DNA from: Sporolactobacillus shoreae
GTDB lineage: Bacteria > Bacillota > Bacilli > Bacillales > Sporolactobacillaceae
DNA length: 64,000 nucleotides
Reading direction: 5' to 3'
Assembly (NCBI RefSeq): GCF_004684935.1
Contig: NZ_SRJD01000001.1
Coordinates: 248,001-312,000, forward strand
Position numbers and translations under genes: made by a program. The notes below the pieces were generated by a model that ran no database searches, had not been told where the DNA came from, and worked only from the letters and a program-made list of their open reading frames with translations. Positions within the stretch are counted from its first letter, which is position 1. Each line of letters starts with the position of its first letter. Below, piece after piece: positions 35,531 to 44,376 of the stretch.

Positions 35531-37018
35531 GTGGTTGAGTCTAAGTTCAGCAAGGTTGATTTTTCGAAGTACTTTCAGCCGCCTTCTCTGAAAGATGCGC
35601 GAAGACGTCGCAGAGAACCGGTTCATATCATAAATGATTTCAGTATTCCGGATGAAATGAAGACGATCGGAAGGGGAAAAAAATATTTAATCGAGACTTA
35701 CGGCTGTCAGATGAACGAAGCGGACACCGAGGTAATGGCCGGAATTCTTGAAAAAATGGAATACCAGGAAACTGAAGATACCGATCAGGCGGATATCATC
35801 CTGATTAATACATGCGCCATTCGGGAAAATGCCGAGAACCGGGTGTTCGGCCACATTGGCAGGATGAAACAACTGAAACTTGAGAAACCTGAACTGATCA
35901 TCGGACTCTGCGGCTGTATGGCACAGGAAGAGACAGTGGTCAATAAAGTGCTTCAAACCTATCAACAGGTGGATCTCATTTTCGGAACACATAATATTCA
36001 CAGGCTGCCGCAGCTGTTGCAGGAGGCTCTGTTCAGCAAAGAGATGGTCGTTGAGGTCTGGTCCAAGGAGGGAGACATTGTTGAAAACCTTCCAATGGCG
36101 AGACATGGCCATTTTCAGGCATGGGTCAATATCATGTTTGGCTGTGATAAATTCTGCACGTATTGTATCGTGCCTTATACCCGTGGCAAAGAAAGAAGCC
36201 GCCGGCCGGAGGAGATTATCAGCGAGGTCAGGGAACTCGCACGTCTCGGTTATAAAGAAATCACTCTGCTCGGCCAGAATGTCAATGCTTATGGGAAAGA
36301 TTTAAAGGATCTCGATCAATATGGTCTCGGCAATTTGATGGATGAGATTCGGAAAATAGGCATTCCACGCGTTCGATTTACCACTAGCCATCCTAAAGAT
36401 TTTGATGACCATCTGATTGAGGTGCTTGGCAAAGGCGGAAATCTGTGTGAGCATATCCATCTTCCGGTACAATCCGGGAATTCGGATATTCTGAAGATTA
36501 TGGGGCGCGGATACACACGTGAGCATTATCTGGATCTTTTTCACAGGATAAAAAAGGCTGTTCCCCATGCGTCGTTTACAACGGACATCATCGTCGGTTT
36601 TCCGAACGAAACGGAAGAACAGTTTGAAGATACGATGTCCCTTGTACGCGAATGCCGATTTGACGGAGCTTATACTTTCATCTATTCGCCGCGCTCAGGG
36701 ACGCCCGCAGCAAGGATGACCGACAATGTGCCGATGGAAGTTAAGAAAGAGCGGTTGCAGCGGCTGAATGCTCTGGTAGACGAACTTGCTGCGAAAAGCA
36801 ATGCGAAGTACCAGAATCAGGTCGTGGAAGTTCTCGTTGAAGGCGAAAGCCGTAAAAACGCGTCTGTCCTGTCCGGGCACACTCGAACAAATAAAGTGGT
36901 CAACTTTGTCGGCCCTGAAACACTGATCGGTCAGCTGGTCCATATTAAAATTACTGAAGCAAAAATGTGGTCGCTTGATGGAGAATGGCAGAGAGAACCT
37001 GAGGTTGCTGGACGATGA
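35531..37018 (+). CDS. miaB: tRNA methylthiotransferase MiaB
   Basis: Radical-SAM enzyme that adds a methylthio group to i6A37 of tRNAs, the step after MiaA. The 495-residue protein has the UPF0004 domain with cluster cysteines in [24 protein letters not shown] and GLCGCMAQE, the radical-SAM motif CDKFCTYC, and a C-terminal TRAM domain. The ~50-residue N-terminal extension is typical of Bacillus MiaB. The start is GTG 35531 with a G-rich SD. In B. subtilis MiaB modification also depends on the Ric proteins; ricA overlaps its stop by 4 nt (ATGA). Confidence 0.96.
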   Translation: MVESKFSKVDFSKYFQPPSLKDARRRRREPVHIINDFSIPDEMKTIGRGKKYLIETYGCQMNEADTEVMAGILEKMEYQETEDTDQADIILINTCAIRENAENRVFGHIGRMKQLKLEKPELIIGLCGCMAQEETVVNKVLQTYQQVDLIFGTHNIHRLPQLLQEALFSKEMVVEVWSKEGDIVENLPMARHGHFQAWVNIMFGCDKFCTYCIVPYTRGKERSRRPEEIISEVRELARLGYKEITLLGQNVNAYGKDLKDLDQYGLGNLMDEIRKIGIPRVRFTTSHPKDFDDHLIEVLGKGGNLCEHIHLPVQSGNSDILKIMGRGYTREHYLDLFHRIKKAVPHASFTTDIIVGFPNETEEQFEDTMSLVRECRFDGAYTFIYSPRSGTPAARMTDNVPMEVKKERLQRLNALVDELAAKSNAKYQNQVVEVLVEGESRKNASVLSGHTRTNKVVNFVGPETLIGQLVHIKITEAKMWSLDGEWQREPEVAGR

Positions 37019-37392
37019 GTGATACGTTTTCAAGAGAAGAGATACTGGCAAAAGCGCAGGAAGTCGCTAACCACTTGTCTGAAACAGATCAGGTTCGATT
37101 CTATAAACAGGCTGAGGCAAAAATCAGCGCCAATATGAAAGTACAGAATTTGGTCGATGAAATCAAGAAATATCAGAAAGAGTCAGTGAATCTTCAGCAT
37201 TTTCAAAAACATGAAGCCTACAGGCAGAATGAAGCGCGGATTGATGAACTTCAGAAAGAACTTGACAGTCTTCCGGTTGTTCAGCAATTCAAAGAGTCAC
37301 AGAATGAGATTAATGACTTCCTGCAGCAGGTAGTGGATCTGGTTTCCGGACGGATTGCCGAGAGCAGTGCAGATAAAGAAAACAAGCATTAA
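37015..37392 (+). CDS. ricA: Ric complex subunit RicA (YmcA)
   Basis: 125-residue helical protein of the YmcA/YlbF (com_ylbF) family. In B. subtilis RicA, RicF and RicT form a complex that carries iron-sulfur clusters, binds RNase Y and is needed for mRNA processing, competence and biofilms. The core is well conserved ([36 protein letters not shown]). The translation contains no cysteine at all and is about 18 residues shorter at the C-terminus than B. subtilis RicA, which, as I recall, ends in a Cys-containing tail. It is translationally coupled to miaB. Confidence 0.92.
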   Translation: MSDTFSREEILAKAQEVANHLSETDQVRFYKQAEAKISANMKVQNLVDEIKKYQKESVNLQHFQKHEAYRQNEARIDELQKELDSLPVVQQFKESQNEINDFLQQVVDLVSGRIAESSADKENKH

Positions 37393-37440
37393 TTTTGAAG
37401 CTTTAAGTGAAACAGCCATCACAGCCATCATCCAAGTCTA

Positions 37441-37470
37441 AAAACTCCCGTATATCCAGGGAGTTTTTTT
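37441..37470 (+). terminator. ricA intrinsic terminator
   Basis: AAAACTCCC (37441-37449) pairs with GGGAGTTTT (37459-37467), followed by three more T residues. Confidence 0.88.
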
Positions 37471-37471
37471 C

Positions 37472-37499
37472 ACATGTGTCATTCGCCTTGCATAACATG
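37472..37499 (+). promoter_or_regulatory. Sigma-K-like promoter for cotE
   Basis: AC (37472-37473), 17 nt, CATA (37491-37494), ACA, TG. All defined positions of the sigma-K consensus match except the last base (TG for TA). It abuts the T-run of the ricA terminator. B. subtilis cotE has sigma-E and sigma-K promoters. Confidence 0.45.
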
Positions 37500-37530
37500 A
37501 AAATGAAGAAGGCAAAGGAGGTTTGGACTT

Positions 37531-38079
37531 TTGGCAGATCACGCATATAGAGAAATTATTACAAAGGCCATCTGCGGAAAGGGTAAGAAAGCCAGCCAAT
37601 CCGCACATTCCCTGACACCGACGCATAAACCCTCGAACATCCTGGGATGCTGGGTCATCAATCATAAATATAAGACACAATATCAAAAGGATGCGGTCAT
37701 TGTCGAAGGAACCTATGACATCAATACATGGTATTCCTATAATAACAATACCCGTACAGAAGTTGCCTGCGAGACTGTGGGGTACCGTGACAAAATTCGG
37801 CTGACCCTTCGAGACAAAAACCTTGTATCCGACAAAGTGGAATGCACATGCCGGCCGTTGCAAGAACCTAATTGTCTGGAAGCGAAGATATCTTCGAACG
37901 GCAACAGGGTTGAGGCTCAGGTAGAGCGGGAGTTTCTGGTAGAGGTCATTGGTGAGACCAAGGTTAAAGTGCAGGTGGATGATGAAGGACTGGTCGAAGC
38001 GGATAGCGACGATGATGATGAACTGGACGAAGAATTGAAAGGGCTTGATTCCGAATTGCTCACAGACGAAGATGAGTAA
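37531..38079 (+). CDS. cotE: Outer spore coat morphogenetic protein CotE
   Basis: 182-residue CotE, which assembles on the forespore and is needed to build the outer coat. The N-terminal region AYREIITKAICGKGKK and the central NHKYKTQYQKDAVIVEGTYD and CRPLQEPNCLE segments are characteristic. The C-terminus is strongly acidic (SDDDDELDEELKG...ELLTDEDE), as in other CotE proteins. TTG 37531 is used with AAAGGAGG 9 nt upstream. It follows miaB-ricA as in B. subtilis, but mutS is separated from it here by a minus-strand cluster. Confidence 0.96.
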   Translation: MADHAYREIITKAICGKGKKASQSAHSLTPTHKPSNILGCWVINHKYKTQYQKDAVIVEGTYDINTWYSYNNNTRTEVACETVGYRDKIRLTLRDKNLVSDKVECTCRPLQEPNCLEAKISSNGNRVEAQVEREFLVEVIGETKVKVQVDDEGLVEADSDDDDELDEELKGLDSELLTDEDE

Positions 38080-38085
38080 CGGAGA

Positions 38086-38110
38086 GGGGAGAGTGATCTT
38101 CCCTTTTTTT
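38086..38110 (+). terminator. cotE intrinsic terminator
   Basis: GGGGAGA, GTGA loop, TCTTCCC, then TTTTTTT, immediately after the cotE stop. Confidence 0.85.
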
Positions 38111-38120
38111 CTTTTTTTAA

Positions 38121-38190
38121 GGCTCTGTTTAAATTCACTGTTGATTTTTGTCACTCCTTTGATTGGAGCGGAAGGTGCGAGACTCCGAGG
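38121..38190. repeat. Interspersed repeat, truncated copy
   Basis: GGCTCTGTTTAAATTCACTG and the following bases to GACTCCGAGG repeat the left 70 bases of the element at 26261-26424, with GATTGGAGCGGAAGGTGCG in common apart from one base. The right half is missing: the sequence runs into the 3' end of the minus-strand DUF4129 gene (stop 38205). It again lies just after an intrinsic terminator. Confidence 0.8.
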
Positions 38191-38204
38191 GTCAAAATGA
38201 ATGG

Positions 38205-39407
38205 TCATGATTTTTTTCTCATAGCGACGCTTGCCTCGATCATGCGACGAACCTGATCTACCGAAGCGAAAAAGGATTTCTTTTCATCCGCTGACAATTC
38301 GTGATGACCATACCTTACTTTATGATAGCCATGAATCAAATCTTGATTTGGATGGCCTTGTTCGATACGCAGCAGCCAATCGGACAGCGTTTCTGTGGTG
38401 CGGCGCCCCATGCCCGCTTTTTCTGCCGCTTTCTGAAGTGAAAAAATTGCTTTTCTGACTGGATCCCGTGGAGGCAAGAGATGGCCTAATAGTCTCTTCG
38501 ATTCTCTCTTGTTGCGAAAGGATGCGGATCTTTCTGTCAGTGTTACTGAAACACTCTCCTTTGCTGATGGAAGGTGAAAATTCCTTTTCCTGAACTTCAA
38601 ATACAGAACGACAGCCACAATAGCGGTGAGAAAGAGCCCCATCCAATACGGATAATCATGCTGTGGATAGATATGAGGCATAATCTGATCGCTACTTTTC
38701 TGATTCGCATTCGAATTCTGGAGCGCTTTTTTGATACGCATGGATTTTTCAGGTGTCACAAAATGATTCAGAAGGACCCAGTAAGCATTGGCAATAACAT
38801 AAAGCGCATTTTTTAAAAGAACATTGAAGAGAAAGCCATAGATCCACAGGAAAAAGGGCTTAAGAATAGAAACAATCAGCGAAAGAATGGCTGCGGTACA
38901 AATGAAAGCTACTGTGAGTACGGGGAGATAACGGTTTTCACTGCGATTTTCCGTGATCAGGAAAATATTCAACAAAACCAGTTCTGCAAGTAGTATCAGA
39001 AAAAGCAGCGGCCGGTGACTAATCCCGGAAAAGAGGTAATCAAAGATAGTTACAGTTGAGGAGACCAGAAAAAGCAGCCATAAGTGAGCCGCATTTCTCC
39101 TTTCTAATCCGATTGACGAGAAGTACGTAAAAAGGACGGCAATCAGGCAAGAGGGTAGAAAGGGGATATGAAAAAACAGAAAAGCTGTGAGACTGCAGGC
39201 GATGGACAGTACCCAAATATTTGACAGTTTCATCCTATTCCACTTAAATAGGCAAGTGAGAAGTGTCCCCTGAATGACTGCGAGAATCGCGAGCGGGAAG
39301 AAAACCGTCCAATTTGCCGCGCTAAATGGCAACAAAATTAAATAACTAAGCAGCAAAACATATCCGAAGTAAAGCGATAATGGGAGAACATGGCGTAATT
39401 TAGTCAA
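38205..39407 (-). CDS. Membrane protein with C-terminal DUF4129-like domain
   Basis: 400-residue protein with about eight N-terminal membrane helices (~5-200), one further helix near 260-280 (GLFLTAIVAVVLYLKF) and a cytoplasmic C-terminus. The segment DPVRKAIFSLQKAAEKAGMG through VRYGHHELSADEK has the spacing of DUF4129, which usually terminates transglutaminase-like proteins beside MoxR and DUF58; the catalytic transglutaminase domain is absent. GTG 39416 also opens the frame, but AGGAGG lies 8 nt before TTG 39407. It overlaps the DUF58 gene by 8 nt. Function is unknown. Confidence 0.75.
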   Translation of the reverse strand: MTKLRHVLPLSLYFGYVLLLSYLILLPFSAANWTVFFPLAILAVIQGTLLTCLFKWNRMKLSNIWVLSIACSLTAFLFFHIPFLPSCLIAVLFTYFSSIGLERRNAAHLWLLFLVSSTVTIFDYLFSGISHRPLLFLILLAELVLLNIFLITENRSENRYLPVLTVAFICTAAILSLIVSILKPFFLWIYGFLFNVLLKNALYVIANAYWVLLNHFVTPEKSMRIKKALQNSNANQKSSDQIMPHIYPQHDYPYWMGLFLTAIVAVVLYLKFRKRNFHLPSAKESVSVTLTERSASFRNKRESKRLLGHLLPPRDPVRKAIFSLQKAAEKAGMGRRTTETLSDWLLRIEQGHPNQDLIHGYHKVRYGHHELSADEKKSFFASVDQVRRMIEASVAMRKKS

Positions 39408-40602
39408 TGTCCACACCTCCTGCTGAATTGACCGATGTCAATGCGGAAGAATTCTCCGAGAGCACCAGCTGATAAACTGAATGTCCCTCTTTCAGAAGAG
39501 GATAAAGCTGCTGATGCACTCTACCGGAAGGATCAAAGTCCATAATGAAAATGATCCGCTTGCCACTCAACCTGTTACGGATTGCCCGAACCGCTCGGTC
39601 TATCGGAGTTTTTATTTGCCATTTCTGCATAAATGCAAAGAGTTCCCAGGCTTTTTTCAGCTGAGGCATGCCTTGATTTTCTTCAATTATCGTCATTTGA
39701 GACAAGCCCATCGGCTTATTGTTGCAGTATATATCATAAGGATAGTGGTGCCGGCAAGCGTACTCGGTCATAAATGCGGCCGCGGACAGACGTCTCTCAA
39801 AGTCCTCGGTTGTCTTATTCGCAAGGTAATTCGTCTCGGACAAAAATAAGAACGTCCAGGATACTTGAGCGACTTGCTCAAAAGTCTTGGTCTGAAGTTT
39901 TCCGAGCCGGGCAGTTGCTTTCCAATGAATATGTCTGAAAGGATCGGAATGCTCGTAATCCCGTATTCCGGTCGGCAAGGTATAGTCTTTGATGAGAGAA
40001 TGGGGCGCGCGATTGAAACCAAGATCTGCGGGGATCATTCGATTCAGGTTATGAACGGGCTCCGGTTTGGGATACACAATGATGCGGGTTCTGATCATTT
40101 CATTCGGCTTGAGCGTACAGCGGAAAACATGAAAGGGATCTTCGCAAGTGATTGCAAGCGTCTGTATTCTGGCTGTACCCCGACTAAGCCCATAAACCGG
40201 ACAGCTGATCGTCGTTTTTCTATTTGCGGGCGCCATAATAGTAAAATGAAAACTACGGTCATCGGGCGCAACCGGATCCGCAGAAAAACGGACATTCTCA
40301 TCTGCTGTCATTTCCCCACGCATTGAGAGAAATGGAAAACGTGACGTATTTATGAACGTCAGCACAAGGCGGCCGCTTTCGCCGGTGGACAGCCGTACAG
40401 GCAGTGCTGAATTATCCAGATAAAAGTGCACGACCATATACATCAAATATTTTTTTGAAAGAAAAGCGATCCCCAATAAAAAAAGGCCAGCAGAAATAAG
40501 AATCAGCGTATTCATGAAAAACCCGAGCAGAAATACGATGAAGCCCAGCGTATAGAGAAATGACTGAATCTGCGTTTTCTGATCTTCCACGGACCAATTC
40601 AT
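39400..40602 (-). CDS. DUF58 domain protein
   Basis: 400-residue protein with two N-terminal membrane helices (~15-50) and the DUF58 core, whose hallmark is GIRDYEHSDPFRHIHWKATA followed by LGKLQTKTFE. DUF58 proteins have a von Willebrand-A-like fold and are paired with MoxR ATPases as substrate or cofactor for chaperone-like assembly at the membrane. Its ATG (40602) overlaps the MoxR stop (TAATG), so the two are translationally coupled. Confidence 0.9.
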   Translation of the reverse strand: MNWSVEDQKTQIQSFLYTLGFIVFLLGFFMNTLILISAGLFLLGIAFLSKKYLMYMVVHFYLDNSALPVRLSTGESGRLVLTFINTSRFPFLSMRGEMTADENVRFSADPVAPDDRSFHFTIMAPANRKTTISCPVYGLSRGTARIQTLAITCEDPFHVFRCTLKPNEMIRTRIIVYPKPEPVHNLNRMIPADLGFNRAPHSLIKDYTLPTGIRDYEHSDPFRHIHWKATARLGKLQTKTFEQVAQVSWTFLFLSETNYLANKTTEDFERRLSAAAFMTEYACRHHYPYDIYCNNKPMGLSQMTIIEENQGMPQLKKAWELFAFMQKWQIKTPIDRAVRAIRNRLSGKRIIFIMDFDPSGRVHQQLYPLLKEGHSVYQLVLSENSSALTSVNSAGGVDID

Positions 40603-41543
40603 TAATGTCGGACACCCGATTCAAGAGGGACCTCAATTTGTTCCATCAATTGGTTCATCATCTGTTTTTTGGTCGTGTGCAGATCCCCCTCCATTGACAG
40701 GACGAGACGGTGCGAGAGGATGACGGGTGCCATTTCCTTTACGTCTTCGGGTACTGCAAAATTCCGTCCGCTTAAAAAAGCTTTGCCCTGAACGCCGCGC
40801 ATCAGGGCAAGAGTACCTCTCGGGCTAACGCCGCTCGCGATCCATTCATGATCCCGGGTCGCGCGAACAATCTTCAGCAAATAATCTTCGACTGGTGTGT
40901 CAATCTGAACTTGTTTTACTTTCTCCTGTAAGGACTGGATCTTATCCAGTGAAAAGACAGGTTTTAGAGTTTCGAGAGGATCATTCTCACGGTACAGATG
41001 CATCATTTTTCTTTCTTCATCAAGAGAAGGATATCCGGCCGAAATTTGCATGAAAAATCGGTCCATCTGTGCTTCAGGAAGTGTAAATGTTCCCTGAGAT
41101 TCAATCGGGTTCTGAGTGGCGACGACCATAAAAGGGGCACCTACAGGCAATGTTTCGCCTTCGATGGTTACCTGACGTTCCTCCATCACTTCCAGCAGGC
41201 TGGATTGAGCGCGCGGTGTCGCGCGATTGATTTCATCCGCAAGCAGAATATTGGTCATCACCGGACCTGGCTTAGTTTCAAAGTCCTGTGTCTTCGGATT
41301 GAAATATTGAATGCCTGTAATATCCGAAGGCAGGATGTCAGGCGTAAACTGTATCCGCTTGAAAGTGCCTTTGATCGATTTTGCCAAGGCTTTGGCAAGC
41401 ATTGTTTTACCGGTACCGGGCACATCTTCCATCAGCAGATGGCCGCGGCAGATCAGTGCAATCATCATCTGTTCGACAAGTCCATCCTTCCCAACAAGGA
41501 CCTGCTGCACATTTTGCTTCAGCTGCTCCAGCTCTTCGATCAT
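40602..41543 (-). CDS. MoxR-family AAA+ ATPase
   Basis: 313-residue AAA_3-family ATPase. Walker A is EDVPGTGKTMLAKALA, Walker B LLADEINRATPRAQ, sensor 1 VVATQNPIE and the C-terminal lid contains SGVSPRGTLALMRGVQ. The frame is open from 41579, but the SD AGAAGG fits ATG 41543 (MIEELEQLKQN), the usual family start. It is the first gene of a minus-strand moxR-DUF58-DUF4129 operon that is divergent from mutS. MoxR proteins are proposed chaperones for metal or protein maturation; the client is unknown. Confidence 0.93.
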   Translation of the reverse strand: MIEELEQLKQNVQQVLVGKDGLVEQMMIALICRGHLLMEDVPGTGKTMLAKALAKSIKGTFKRIQFTPDILPSDITGIQYFNPKTQDFETKPGPVMTNILLADEINRATPRAQSSLLEVMEERQVTIEGETLPVGAPFMVVATQNPIESQGTFTLPEAQMDRFFMQISAGYPSLDEERKMMHLYRENDPLETLKPVFSLDKIQSLQEKVKQVQIDTPVEDYLLKIVRATRDHEWIASGVSPRGTLALMRGVQGKAFLSGRNFAVPEDVKEMAPVILSHRLVLSMEGDLHTTKKQMMNQLMEQIEVPLESGVRH

Positions 41544-41664
41544 GGTTACCAACCTTCTTCCCCCATTTGTTTTTATCATTATAACATTTAATGGACATCA
41601 CCTTATGGGAAAAAATCTCATCTTGGGGAGCAGTTTCAAAGTATCCCGTTTGGGCGTACGTGTG

Positions 41665-41673
41665 TGCTATAAT
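41665..41673 (+). promoter_or_regulatory. Extended -10 promoter for mutS
   Basis: TGCTATAAT, 35 nt before the mutS ATG; no convincing -35 is seen. Confidence 0.5.
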
Positions 41674-41708
41674 AAAACGATGAACACAAGAGGCTGGGGT
41701 GGACGCGG

Positions 41709-44339
41709 ATGAGTTATACACCAATGATTCATCAATATTTGGATATAAAAGCGCAGTATCCGGACGCTTTTTTATTTTTTCGTTTAGGCGATTTTTATGA
41801 ACTGTTTTTTGACGACGCAGTGAAAGCTTCGAAAGAGCTGGAAATTGCGCTAACGTCACGCAACGGAGGAAAAGACGAATACATACCGATGTGCGGCGTG
41901 CCCTATCACGCTGTCAAACAATATATTAAAGTGTTGATCGATAAAGGGTACAGGATTGCGATCTGCGAGCAGATGGAAGATCCCAAACTCGCAAAGGGCA
42001 TGGTTAAGCGTGAAGTGATTCAGATGATCACGCCGGGGACGATCATGGAAGACGAGTCTCTTGAGCCTAAGAAAAATAATTATCTAGCGGCACTCAGCTC
42101 GTTTGACGATGGCTCGTATGGCTATGCGATGAGCGATCTGACAACCGGAGAAACGAAAGTGACGATGATTTCTGCATGGGACGGTGTCATTGAGGAACTG
42201 GACGCCAACGATGTCCGAGAGATTGTGCTTGATCCCGCTTTTGATCAAAACAGGAAAGAGTGGCTGACTGAACGGCTGAATGTGACTCTCTCGGAAGACG
42301 CTAATGATATTGTTCCGGAACATCTGAAAGCGATCGTTTCTGGCATTGATCAGGAAAAACTGCTGCGGCCGCTCGGCAGACTGCTGAATTATCTTGTGAT
42401 CACGCAGAAACGTTCGCTGGACCATCTTCAGCAAGCCGATGTCTATCATATTAACGAATATATGATGATTGATCCGCATTCGCGGCGCAATCTTGAACTG
42501 ACTCAGACGAACCGCGATAAAAAAACATATGGCTCATTGCTCTGGTTGCTCGACGATGTGAAAACTGCCATGGGCGGCAGGCGGCTGAAGCAATGGATCG
42601 AAAAACCGCTTCTAAGCGAGAAAAAAATCGAAGACCGGCTCAATGCAGTCTCGGCTCTTAAAACACATATGCTGGAACGTGAAACGCTTCGTGGATCGTT
42701 AAATGAGGTATACGATCTAGAGCGCTTGGTCGGAAGGGTTTCTTTTGGAAACGTGAATCCTCGCGAGGTATTGCAGCTGAAGCGTTCACTGGATCAGGTG
42801 CCTGACATTAAAAAAACACTCGCGGAAATTTCTGACGAAGCTCTGAAAACCTACGGAGATGAAATGGATCCGTGTGAAGCTGTCCGATCCCTTATTGCCC
42901 AAGCCATCGTTGATGATCCGCCATTCTCAACTGCTGATGGAGGAATAATCAGAAAGGGCTACGATGAGACGCTTGATCGTTACCGGGACGCCTCAAAAAA
43001 CGGCAAGCGCTGGATCGCTGAACTTGAAGCGAAAGAGCGACAGGAAACCGGCATCAAATCACTGAAAATCGGATATAACCGTGTTTTCGGTTATTATATT
43101 GAGGTTTCCCGGCCTAATCTGAAACTGCTTCCCGAAGGCCGCTATGAACGGCGGCAGACCCTGTCAAATGCCGAACGGTTTATTACACCGGAACTGAAAG
43201 AGAAAGAACAGGTGATCCTGGAGGCAGAGGAAAAGCGGGTCGGGCTTGAGTATCAGCTTTTCAGTGATGTCCGTATGAAAATTAAGGAATTTGCGGCCAG
43301 ATTACAGAAGTTGGCTCGGTTGGTCAGCGGTCTTGATGTACTGCAGAGTTTTGCCTCAGTCAGTGACAAAAATGGTTATGTCCGGCCCACATTTTCAGAA
43401 GATCGTACACTTGCGATTGAAAACAGCCGCCATCCGGTGATTGAGAAAGTGATGAAAGACGGCGCGTTTGTTTCTAATAATGTACATATGGACAAAACCT
43501 GCGATATGTTGCTGATCACCGGTCCTAACATGGGCGGAAAAAGCACGTATATGCGCCAAGCTGCGCTGACAGCAATCATGGCCCAGATTGGCTGTTTCGT
43601 GTCTGCAGATCAAGCGGTCCTTCCAATTTTTGACCAGATCTTCACCCGAATCGGTGCGGCAGATGATCTAGTGTCCGGGCAAAGTACCTTTATGGTTGAA
43701 ATGGATGAGGCGAGGTATGCGCTCACCCACGCGACACAAAACAGTTTGATTTTGCTTGATGAAATCGGACGGGGAACTTCGACCTATGACGGAATTGCCA
43801 TCGCACAGGCTATTGTTGAATATATTCATCAGCATATTTCTGCTAAAACTTTTTTTTCAACACATTATCATGAACTGACATTTCTGGAAGATAAATTGCC
43901 CCGACTGAAGAATGTTCATGTCGGCGCTATGGAAGAAAAGGGCAATGTAGTTTTTCTACACAAAGTCCTGAGCGGTCAGGCGGATAAAAGTTACGGGATC
44001 CACGTTGCAAAGCTGGCCGGGCTTCCCGGGGATCTAATTGATCGTGCAGACGAAATATTGGAAGGACTGGAGAAAGAGAAGGGGAAACAAGTTCCGTCAG
44101 ATCAGGTTGCAGTAATCAGGGAAGAAGCAGCAGCCGAAGAACATCCTGTATCCCGTCCTCACGATGAAAAACCGGAACAGCTTGACCTGTTTGGTAGTCC
44201 TGAGCCGAGCCGTATCGCAAAAATAAGCCGCCGCGAGCAGAAAGTCATTCATGAACTCGGAAAACTGGATCTGATGACGATGACACCGATGGACGCGATG
44301 AATCAGCTGTTCACGCTCCAAAAAGAATTGAAGAAATGA
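41709..44339 (+). CDS. mutS: DNA mismatch repair protein MutS
   Basis: 876-residue mismatch-recognition ATPase. The mismatch-binding domain I contains LFFRLGDFYELFFDDA with the conserved Phe-x-Glu-type contact; the ATPase domain has Walker A GPNMGGKS at 605-612, Walker B LILLDEIGRGTSTYDG and the FFSTHYHELT signature. The C-terminal linker carries the QLDLFG motif, similar to beta-clamp-binding peptides. It forms an operon with mutL (37-nt gap). Length is normal for Bacilli. Confidence 0.98.
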   Translation: MSYTPMIHQYLDIKAQYPDAFLFFRLGDFYELFFDDAVKASKELEIALTSRNGGKDEYIPMCGVPYHAVKQYIKVLIDKGYRIAICEQMEDPKLAKGMVKREVIQMITPGTIMEDESLEPKKNNYLAALSSFDDGSYGYAMSDLTTGETKVTMISAWDGVIEELDANDVREIVLDPAFDQNRKEWLTERLNVTLSEDANDIVPEHLKAIVSGIDQEKLLRPLGRLLNYLVITQKRSLDHLQQADVYHINEYMMIDPHSRRNLELTQTNRDKKTYGSLLWLLDDVKTAMGGRRLKQWIEKPLLSEKKIEDRLNAVSALKTHMLERETLRGSLNEVYDLERLVGRVSFGNVNPREVLQLKRSLDQVPDIKKTLAEISDEALKTYGDEMDPCEAVRSLIAQAIVDDPPFSTADGGIIRKGYDETLDRYRDASKNGKRWIAELEAKERQETGIKSLKIGYNRVFGYYIEVSRPNLKLLPEGRYERRQTLSNAERFITPELKEKEQVILEAEEKRVGLEYQLFSDVRMKIKEFAARLQKLARLVSGLDVLQSFASVSDKNGYVRPTFSEDRTLAIENSRHPVIEKVMKDGAFVSNNVHMDKTCDMLLITGPNMGGKSTYMRQAALTAIMAQIGCFVSADQAVLPIFDQIFTRIGAADDLVSGQSTFMVEMDEARYALTHATQNSLILLDEIGRGTSTYDGIAIAQAIVEYIHQHISAKTFFSTHYHELTFLEDKLPRLKNVHVGAMEEKGNVVFLHKVLSGQADKSYGIHVAKLAGLPGDLIDRADEILEGLEKEKGKQVPSDQVAVIREEAAAEEHPVSRPHDEKPEQLDLFGSPEPSRIAKISRREQKVIHELGKLDLMTMTPMDAMNQLFTLQKELKK

Positions 44340-44376
44340 ATCCTTTGCCGAGATGAATTGAAAGAAGGGGAACAGA

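Noticed and set aside
41694-41708. T-box-like GGGGTGGACGCGG before mutS
   Set aside because: It lacks the exact T-box antiterminator sequence and there is no leader long enough for a T-box; it directly abuts the start codon.
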